A DNA stretch of 5,226 nucleotides from Planctomycetota bacterium. Its GTDB lineage: Bacteria; Planctomycetota; Phycisphaerae; UBA1845; UTPLA1. The notes beneath the pieces were generated by a model. That model ran no database searches. It was not told where the DNA came from and saw only the letters and a program-made list of their open reading frames with translations. This document shows, one piece after another, positions 1 through 5,226 of this stretch. A program made the translations under genes and the position numbers. The stretch covers positions 1 to 5,226 of the forward strand of contig JAPULF010000524.1 in the NCBI GenBank assembly GCA_027295245.1, written 5' to 3'. Position 1 is the first letter of the stretch; every line of letters starts with the position of its first letter.

Positions 1-7
1 CAGCGCC

Positions 8-226
8 ATGGCCGGTTCCGTACCGCTGAACATCTGCATGGTCCTGGGCCTGTTCGGAATGCTGCTGGTCGGACTCGTCACCTCCGCCCAAATCCAGGGC
101 GTCTGGCCGGCGACCATCATCGACCCGATCTCGGGCGGCACCGTCTACATCGCGGTATTCGTCAGTTTGATACTGCTTTCGATCGCCACCGGTGTGATGG
201 CCATCCTGGCGGGCCGAGGCAAATAG
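8..226 (+). CDS. Small two-helix membrane protein or C-terminal end of a larger membrane protein
   Basis: I do not recognise a family. The 72-residue reading frame is strongly hydrophobic, with two likely membrane helices at about residues 5-27 and 45-67. They are joined by a short loop with polar and Pro/Gly residues (around QGVWPATIIDPISGG), and the protein ends in a short basic tail, AGRGK. The frame stays open from the ATG at 8 back to the window edge, and only seven bases lie upstream. No ribosome binding site can therefore be seen, and this may be the last two helices of a longer protein. It ends with TAG 27 bases before the convergent stop of the minus-strand fusion gene, so it is not in that operon. 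No terminator hairpin is visible in the gap (227-253). The hydrophobic pattern supports real coding; the function is unknown. Confidence 0.6.
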   Translation: MAGSVPLNICMVLGLFGMLLVGLVTSAQIQGVWPATIIDPISGGTVYIAVFVSLILLSIATGVMAILAGRGK

Positions 227-253
227 CGAACCGAAGCGACATCCTGGCCCCGT

Positions 254-1870
254 TCAAGGACGATGCCATTCGTCGCATGACGGGCAAAGCGGCATCGTGC
301 TCCATTCCCCCGACCGTATCGCCCCGATCGATTTCGACTGCCATAACTCCAGGAGCGCGGATTCCCGAGCGCTTCCCAACACCTGTTGACCGGCCGGGTC
401 TTGATCGCAGGTCGTCACGCCACCGTCGGCCAACACCACCGTTCGCGAGAGCGTTCGACGACAAACACTCCTCCGCGGCGGAGCCGTCTGTGCCACCGCC
501 CGGCGCTCGAGCTGACCCGCCCGATGGCTATAGCCCGTCACCAGAACCATGCCCAGCCTCCGCATCCACGTATCGAAGAACGACTCGAGTTCGTGCAGCG
601 TCTCGCTCGCCTTCACGAACGACGGCACCAGCAGCGGCAGCACGTTGCTGCCCGACATTCGACGATCGATCCAGCGATCAAACCGAGCGACCACTTCGTC
701 AAACCGATCCGACCCGTGAACCAGTCGATACGTCTCGGCGGTGACGGCATCCAGCGTCACCTCGACCGCATCGATCGGTGTCTCGAACAGCGCGTCCTCC
801 ACCGCCGGATCGCCCACGGTACCGTCGGTTCGAACGGCGATGGCGGCGACCGCCGAGTTTCGCAACATCCCGCAGATCTCCGCAAACCGCGGATGAAGGC
901 ACGGCTCGCCGAATCCGCCCAACACGATCCGTACGTCATCGTATCCATCAATCGAATCGATGACCGAACGAACCACATCCAACGAGATCGGACCGCGCCC
1001 GGCCCCGGCCGAGACGCGCGGGTGCAGCAACGAACCGCCGTCCGACGGATCGTCGGTCGTCAACTCGATTTCGATCTCCTCGGGCACCGCCTCCACGTGA
1101 TTCGCTCCCCGCTCCAGCAACCACCGAGCGATTCGTTCCGCGTTCCACGTTTCCGCCCCATCCGCAAGCAGCGCCTCGACTCGCTCGAACGCACGGCGCG
1201 AATCGCAAATCAGCCGACCACCCGCCTCCACGACCGAGGCCGGCGGACGAAAGCAGGCCTCTTTCCCCGTGAGATCGGCGCCCGGCTGGTCCGGCCGGTA
1301 GGCAAGCAGCAAACCGGGCGGCTGTCCCGACGAAGCCAACTCCGGCAGCAACCCGCTTCCGAGAATCACGACACCGAGGCCCGGTGGCGCCTGCACGAAT
1401 GTCAGCGCCCCGCCATGGGCCTCATGGTGTACGATCATCGCATCGATCAAGGCCGAATCGACCAGACACCCGCCCGCGGCAATCGAAATCGCCGCATCGG
1501 CCGACTCCCGCCGGACCAGGGCGTCCACCAGCGGAACGTCCATATCCTCGTCAAACACGCAAACCGTGCCGATGCCGCCTCGCCAACCGTCCATCCCCCA
1601 CACGCGACCGGCCCGCACCAGCTTGGCATATCCCGGTTTGCCTTCGGCGTGCGTCTCCAGACGAACATCCAATCCGTCGACCAGCGCCTTCACGCGGGCA
1701 GACTGCGAAACCGGCGACAGAATGTGTACGGAGTCGATTCGGTCAGCCCGAAGGACCCGCTCCACCGTTCGGCGAAGCACCGGCCGGCCGGCAATCTCAT
1801 CCCCCAGTCGAGAACGCAACCCCATCGGCGACTCGTCGAGATCAACGGAAATCGTGGCGATGAACTTCAC
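254..1870 (-). CDS. Nucleotidyltransferase-fold / degenerate radical-SAM / SPASM fusion protein
   Basis: The start is GTG at 1870, which overlaps the stop of the upstream gene (GTGA) and has GGAG eight bases before it; this gives 538 residues. Residues 1 to about 240 resemble the SpsF/NeuA cytidylyltransferase fold: a first strand (KFIATISV), the segment AGRPVLRRTVERVL at 27-40, an acidic DEDMDVPLVDALV at 107-119, and QAPPGLG at 160-166. The usual Arg/Lys nucleotide-binding signature near the start is altered. Residues about 264-435 follow a radical-SAM barrel: strand EIEIEL, the SAM-site-like GGFGEP at 318-323, and VEVTLDAVTAETYRLVHG at 369-386. The CX3CX2C motif expected right after ELTT (271-272) is absent and reads DDPSDGGSLLHPR instead. 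The C-terminal SPASM-like segment keeps Cys470, Cys488, Cys529 and Cys532, so an auxiliary Fe-S cluster is plausible. Given the coupling to the Maf-like gene, a role in glycan or nucleotide-sugar metabolism is inferred. The protein is probably cytoplasmic, since no signal peptide is seen. The fold calls are fairly firm; the activity is unknown. Confidence 0.85.
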   Translation of the reverse strand: MKFIATISVDLDESPMGLRSRLGDEIAGRPVLRRTVERVLRADRIDSVHILSPVSQSARVKALVDGLDVRLETHAEGKPGYAKLVRAGRVWGMDGWRGGIGTVCVFDEDMDVPLVDALVRRESADAAISIAAGGCLVDSALIDAMIVHHEAHGGALTFVQAPPGLGVVILGSGLLPELASSGQPPGLLLAYRPDQPGADLTGKEACFRPPASVVEAGGRLICDSRRAFERVEALLADGAETWNAERIARWLLERGANHVEAVPEEIEIELTTDDPSDGGSLLHPRVSAGAGRGPISLDVVRSVIDSIDGYDDVRIVLGGFGEPCLHPRFAEICGMLRNSAVAAIAVRTDGTVGDPAVEDALFETPIDAVEVTLDAVTAETYRLVHGSDRFDEVVARFDRWIDRRMSGSNVLPLLVPSFVKASETLHELESFFDTWMRRLGMVLVTGYSHRAGQLERRAVAQTAPPRRSVCRRTLSRTVVLADGGVTTCDQDPAGQQVLGSARESALLELWQSKSIGAIRSGEWSTMPLCPSCDEWHRP

Positions 1871-3807
1871 GATCGCTGCTCCATCGCGCCGTCGAACCGC
1901 GCCAGTGATTCGTCGAGTGTCTTTCGCAACTCCGCGCATCCCTCCAGCAGCGCGTCCACGAAACGACGATCTCGCTGCAACTGCCGGCGGGCCCGTGCCT
2001 CACCCGTCACGCCCTCCTTCTTCAACCGCCGGTCCGCGCTAAACTTTTGCAACTCGCCGAGCTGCGAAACGCTCCCGACCATGCGGAAGATCGTCTCGTG
2101 CTCCTGCACCATCGTCCGCAGCTCGTCGACGCGCACGAGACGATCGTTGAATCGAACCGAATCGTCCAGCAGGCCGACGAGTTCGACCAGCAGATCGCGC
2201 GTCTCCTTGCAGATCGCCTCGAACGTCTCCAACTCCTCGCGACGCCCCGTCAACACCTCCCGCGCCGGGCTCAACCTCCCCCGGTCGTACCACGTCCGGT
2301 TCAGGAATCCGAACCGCTCCACGGCAATCGGCTCCCGACAAAACCGCTCCGCCGCCTGCCGCAACGTCATCATCTGCACACCGCTCTTCCGCACCCCGCC
2401 CTCGGTCGCATCGACCACCCGTGCCGAGCACGTGGCGAAATCGCGCTCGAACTGCTGCAGGTAGGTGAACATCTGATCGTCGGTGTACATCGGACGCCCC
2501 TCGATGTCCGTCGTTTTTCGCAGGATCGGCCGATGCCGGGCAATCCGTTCCCACTCCTTCATCTCCAGGCTGACGAACCGTCCCAGTTCCGGGGTCCACG
2601 CCCGATGCATCGCGACGCCGGGGGCGTAGTACGTGTGTCCGGTGAACCCGAGGTCCTGACCGATGAATATGATCGGGTCGCACCCCATCCACTTGGCGAG
2701 GTAAAACGCAAGGTGCATGACCGTCGCGCCCGCCTCCATCGGTGTTCGCTTCGCGAGGCCCTCGCCGAGACAAAGATGCGCGAAATCATTATCCAACATG
2801 ATCACGCGACGCCCGCCGACCCCAACGTCGCCGCGAAACGTGTCGATGACGTCCCAGGACGCCTTCGGTTCGGCCACCAGCACCAGATCGTCGGGCAGAT
2901 CGACATCCTCGAAGAACTGACGCGAGAGATTGCTGTAATCCAACGATGTCACGAAATGCGGGCGGATGCCGCGCTCCAGCAACGGTCGAAGCGTGGTCTG
3001 CGCCGCGACAATGACGGCCCGATCCTGCAACGCATCCAAATCCCCGATGTTCTTCGCCAGCGACGGCCCCGCCGCAACCAGGATCGCGGGGCAACCTTCG
3101 AAACGTTGGCGAAGAACGTCGGCCGGCGGGGTGGTGATGTAAGTCGGAAGATTGTTCGCGATGTTCCGGCACGTGATCGCGGAGTTCTTGACCAGCGTGA
3201 CGAGAGACATTCGGGCAAACGCCGCGAAGTCCATGATGGCCGCCCGGCACGCGGCGTGGAAATCATGGTTGTGCTCCCGGGCGGTCGGCGGGACCACGAA
3301 GACCGTGCCCAGCATGAGCAACGTCGAGTGTCGCCCCAGCCGATCGTGCAACAGCGACTTGTCCGGTCCGCTGATGAATACAAATCTGCCGGTGGCTAAT
3401 TCCGTCGACAGGTCGGTGTGTTCCAGGGCCGTCTTGATCGTGACCGGGTCGGGCTCGGTAACGATCACCAGGATCTGATCGCCGCACTCCGCAAACAGGG
3501 ACTTGACGTGATAGCCCAGCCCCAGCCCCGAAAGAACGAACGCCACCGCGTCGCCCTTCTCGATGCCCTGGCAAAACTCGTCCGCCTCGGCCTGCGGGTC
3601 GTACCGGCTGTGCAACTGCAGCGACCGGCCGTCGGTGGTCTGAACGCGGGCGGATTTCGGCCCGACCTTCGTCGGTGTCAACTCCAGCGACGCGTCCAAC
3701 GGAAGATCGTCGATCTTCTGCGCCAGCCGGGGGTCATGCCGCCAGAGCCAACGCATGTTTTCGACGAACACCTGATTGACCGGCGCGAGTGTCAGCACGC
3801 CGGGCAT
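1867..3807 (-). CDS. Maf-type motility accessory factor / MptE-like (DUF115) glycosyltransferase-family protein
   Basis: This 646-residue protein matches the Maf/DUF115 family, whose studied members attach pseudaminic or legionaminic acid to flagellin in the cytoplasm. Its core fold is shared with the archaeal pterin diphosphokinase MptE. Visible family marks, in order, are: an N-terminal domain with LSGLGLGYHV (92-101); the start of the DUF115 core with ILVAAGPSLAKNI (242-254); GIRPHFVTSLD (280-290); a helix at about 360-376 followed by IIFIGQDLGFTGHTYYAPG (379-397); and TTDIEGRPMYTDDQMFTYLQQFE (432-454). Residues about 515-646 are helical and highly charged, likely a coiled-coil or helical-bundle tail. 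The length is normal for the family. The ATG at 3807 has only a weak GGA before it, so the exact start is less certain; Met18 is an alternative. It sits 52 bases after the amidohydrolase stop and overlaps the next gene by GTGA. No flagellin gene is in view, so the acceptor could be flagellin or another surface protein. Confidence 0.88.
   Translation of the reverse strand: MPGVLTLAPVNQVFVENMRWLWRHDPRLAQKIDDLPLDASLELTPTKVGPKSARVQTTDGRSLQLHSRYDPQAEADEFCQGIEKGDAVAFVLSGLGLGYHVKSLFAECGDQILVIVTEPDPVTIKTALEHTDLSTELATGRFVFISGPDKSLLHDRLGRHSTLLMLGTVFVVPPTAREHNHDFHAACRAAIMDFAAFARMSLVTLVKNSAITCRNIANNLPTYITTPPADVLRQRFEGCPAILVAAGPSLAKNIGDLDALQDRAVIVAAQTTLRPLLERGIRPHFVTSLDYSNLSRQFFEDVDLPDDLVLVAEPKASWDVIDTFRGDVGVGGRRVIMLDNDFAHLCLGEGLAKRTPMEAGATVMHLAFYLAKWMGCDPIIFIGQDLGFTGHTYYAPGVAMHRAWTPELGRFVSLEMKEWERIARHRPILRKTTDIEGRPMYTDDQMFTYLQQFERDFATCSARVVDATEGGVRKSGVQMMTLRQAAERFCREPIAVERFGFLNRTWYDRGRLSPAREVLTGRREELETFEAICKETRDLLVELVGLLDDSVRFNDRLVRVDELRTMVQEHETIFRMVGSVSQLGELQKFSADRRLKKEGVTGEARARRQLQRDRRFVDALLEGCAELRKTLDESLARFDGAMEQRS
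1879..1882 (-). promoter_or_regulatory. Ribosome binding site deciding the GTG start of the fusion gene
   Basis: GGAG on the minus strand lies eight bases before GTG 1870, inside the last codons of the Maf-like gene. The GTG shares its last two bases with that gene's TGA stop (GTGA). This supports the GTG over the upstream in-frame ATG at 1939, which would overlap the Maf gene by 73 bases and add a 23-residue basic, low-complexity extension before the first beta strand. The arrangement is typical of translational coupling. Confidence 0.75.
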
Positions 3808-3859
3808 TCTATCCGGTTCGAATCATCTGCAAACCGTATTTCGCACCCGTTTCCCGACC

Positions 3860-5152
3860 CTACCGCGCCTCCTCCTCGACCACCTCGCCATTGATGATCA
3901 CACCGACGCAGTGCGACGTGTATTCGAACGGATCACCGTCATACAACGCCAGATCGGCGTCCTTGCCGACCTCCAGGGACCCGACCCGACCGTCTATGCC
4001 GAGAATCCGGGCCGCGTCGATCGTGATGGCCCCCAACGCCTGCTCGAACGAAAGCCCGTTCGCCGCGGCAATCGCGGTTTCGAACAACACCACTCGCGTC
4101 TTCGGCACGTAGCTCTCGTATCCGCTTTGCATGGCCACCGGGATGCCGGCCCGCAGCAGCGTCGCGGCGGTCTCAAAGCTGAGGTTCTCGAGCTCACCCC
4201 TCGCCCGAGCCATCGAAGGATGCACGATCACCGGCACGCCGGCCGCCTTGATCTCTTCGATCACCAAGTACGATTCGGCGGCTCCGTCCAGGACGAGCCG
4301 AACGCCGAACTCCTTTGCCAGCCGCAGGGCCGTCACGATGTCGTGGGCCCGATGGGCGGTCACCAACAGCGGCAATTCACCCTTCAGCACGCGTGCCAAG
4401 ACTTCGAGACGCAGATCGCGATCGGGCCGTTTCTCCGCATCCGCCGACGCCCGTTTGCGAACATAATCCCCAGCCCGAATCAGCTCCCCGCGAAGCAAAG
4501 CCGCCACCTTGGACCGCGTTCCGGGCGACTTGCGCGTTTCTTCGCCCCTCCGAAACCACGCCCGTCTGCCCCCCTTGATCGCGCCCTCCCCGAGCGTCAC
4601 CGCCACCATCGCGATCGGGGCCAGCACGTTCTCCTCGACGCTGTTTCCGACGGTCTTCACGATCATCGTCTGCCCGCTGATGACCTCGCCCGGGGCATGT
4701 CCGGTGTGAATCGTCGTGATACCGAATCCCCGCACCCAATCGACCAGCCGATCCTTCCCGTTATACGCATCGATGGCCCTCAACTCGGGCTGCATCGCCT
4801 CGGAATGTTCCAACTGATCCTGGTCCTGCCGCTGATTCAGAAATCCCGTCAGACCCACGACCGTATGGGCGTCGATCAAGCCGGGCGTCACGACCTTCGC
4901 AGTCAAGGTCCGCGCCTCGGGCGGTATCCGGGCATCGGCGGCCGGTCCGACGCTCTCGATCTTCCCGTTGCGAATCACCACAACCCCGTCCTTGATCGGC
5001 GGCCCCGCCATCGTATGAACGATGTCTCCGCGTATCACGAGTTGACTCGAGGCCGGACTTGAAATCATCAGACCGACGATCAACCCCGCGATCAATCCCA
5101 CGATCTCCGACTTGACCGGCGTACAATAATTTCTCGACTTGCATTGCATCAT
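3860..5152 (-). CDS. Secreted amidohydrolase-fold protein (imidazolonepropionase-like), metal ligands altered
   Basis: This 430-residue protein has a signal peptide: charged residues in the first 16 positions, a hydrophobic core at about 18-31, and a probable cleavage site near SPASSQ at 32-37. It is therefore probably periplasmic or extracellular. The mature part starts with the small beta domain of amidohydrolases (IRGDIVHTMAG, then KDGVVVIRNGKIESVGP), followed by TPGLIDAHTVVG (89-100), TTIHTGHAPGEVISGQTMIVKT (146-167), TAHRAHD (265-271), and the typical end ARILGIDGRVGSLEVGKDADLALYDGDP (381-408). Active family members use HxH, two further His residues and an Asp as metal ligands. Here the second His of HxH is Val98; the HG.E-like position reads DGAAES (289-294); and the region where SD is expected reads MQSGYES (341-347). 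His267 is kept. Hydrolase activity is therefore doubtful, or the metal site is unusual. The start is ATG 5152, with a strong ribosome binding site; the adjacent ATG at 5149 is also possible. Substrate unknown. Confidence 0.88.
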   Translation of the reverse strand: MMQCKSRNYCTPVKSEIVGLIAGLIVGLMISSPASSQLVIRGDIVHTMAGPPIKDGVVVIRNGKIESVGPAADARIPPEARTLTAKVVTPGLIDAHTVVGLTGFLNQRQDQDQLEHSEAMQPELRAIDAYNGKDRLVDWVRGFGITTIHTGHAPGEVISGQTMIVKTVGNSVEENVLAPIAMVAVTLGEGAIKGGRRAWFRRGEETRKSPGTRSKVAALLRGELIRAGDYVRKRASADAEKRPDRDLRLEVLARVLKGELPLLVTAHRAHDIVTALRLAKEFGVRLVLDGAAESYLVIEEIKAAGVPVIVHPSMARARGELENLSFETAATLLRAGIPVAMQSGYESYVPKTRVVLFETAIAAANGLSFEQALGAITIDAARILGIDGRVGSLEVGKDADLALYDGDPFEYTSHCVGVIINGEVVEEEAR

Positions 5153-5158
5153 CGGGCA

Positions 5159-5165
5159 CCCCCTT
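5159..5165 (-). promoter_or_regulatory. Strong ribosome binding site of the amidohydrolase gene
   Basis: On the minus strand AAGGGGG differs from the ideal AAGGAGG by one base. It ends six bases before the ATG at 5152 and nine before the second ATG at 5149. It supports translation starting at one of these two adjacent codons, ahead of the signal peptide. Confidence 0.65.
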
Positions 5166-5176
5166 GGTCCTCATAG

Positions 5177-5196
5177 CAACACATGTGGATGTGTTG
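5177..5196. repeat. Perfect 8-bp inverted repeat in the leader of the amidohydrolase gene
   Basis: The arms CAACACAT and ATGTGTTG are exact reverse complements separated by four bases (GTGG). The repeat lies 24 bases upstream of the amidohydrolase start, just before its ribosome binding site. There is no following T-run on either strand, so it is not a typical intrinsic terminator. It could be an operator for a dimeric regulator or an RNA hairpin in the 5' leader. The two readings cannot be separated by eye, and it may also be chance. Confidence 0.5.
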
Positions 5197-5226
5197 ATCG
5201 TGACTCGCCCCGTACCCGCCGGTGGC

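Noticed and set aside
227..253. A terminator between the convergent genes
   Set aside because: The 27-base gap contains no stable stem followed by a T-run on either strand.
1871..1939. An upstream ATG at 1939 that would lengthen the fusion protein by 23 residues
   Set aside because: The extension is basic, lies wholly within the 3' end of the Maf-like gene, and precedes the natural first beta strand. The GTG at 1870 has a good ribosome binding site and the classic overlap with the stop codon.
386..2464. A 692-codon open frame on the plus strand across the fusion and Maf-like genes
   Set aside because: Its translation is dominated by Arg, Pro, His, Ser and Gln with no recognisable domain, while the opposite strand carries clear family motifs. 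Long antisense frames of this kind arise from GC-rich codon bias.
2047..3399. A 450-codon plus-strand open frame opposite the Maf-like gene
   Set aside because: The composition is Arg/His/Gln-rich and lacks domain motifs or a plausible ribosome binding site. It is the shadow of the Maf-like gene.
3776..5062. A 428-codon plus-strand open frame opposite the amidohydrolase gene
   Set aside because: It has an Arg/His/Pro-rich composition with no motif. The minus strand encodes a signal peptide and well-preserved amidohydrolase motifs over the same stretch.
5153..5226. A possible promoter with TGCTATGAG as an extended -10 on the minus strand
   Set aside because: It matches only four of six bases in the -10 box, no acceptable -35 lies 16-18 bases upstream, and it overlaps the inverted repeat. 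Support is too weak to list as a feature.

Overview
The window is about 60-65% G+C and tightly packed with genes. It suggests a chromosomal segment of a high-GC bacterium. The pairing of a Maf/DUF115 protein with a nucleotidyltransferase-like/SPASM fusion, next to a secreted imidazolonepropionase-like amidohydrolase, reminds me most of Planctomycetota (Phycisphaerae-type genomes). That assignment is from memory of such neighbourhoods, not from a search.

Layout, left to right. Positions 8-226 (+) encode a short two-helix membrane protein, or the tail of a longer gene entering from the left. After a 27-base gap it converges on a leftward block of three minus-strand genes. In transcription order (right to left) these are: a secreted amidohydrolase-fold protein (5152 to 3860); after 52 bases, a Maf-type motility accessory factor / MptE-like protein (3807 to 1867); and, overlapping its stop codon by GTGA, a 538-residue fusion of an SpsF-like nucleotidyltransferase fold with a radical-SAM/SPASM fold (1870 to 254). 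Positions 5153-5226 are the leader of the amidohydrolase gene, with a strong ribosome binding site and a perfect 8-bp inverted repeat. No rRNA, tRNA, mobile element or CRISPR array is visible.

The Maf-like gene and the fusion gene are almost certainly translated together, so they probably serve one process. Maf proteins are known for attaching nonulosonic (sialic-like) sugars to flagellin, and nucleotidyltransferases of the SpsF/NeuA fold activate such sugars, so surface or flagellar glycosylation is the simplest inference. The amidohydrolase is exported and only loosely linked by position.

The most notable feature is that several modules keep their fold signatures but lack the usual catalytic residues. 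The radical-SAM part has no CX3CX2C cluster motif while its SPASM cysteines remain. The nucleotidyltransferase part has an atypical N-terminal signature. The amidohydrolase has HTV instead of HxH and no recognisable catalytic Asp. These look like lineage-specific reassigned or non-catalytic versions rather than decaying genes, because all reading frames are intact.
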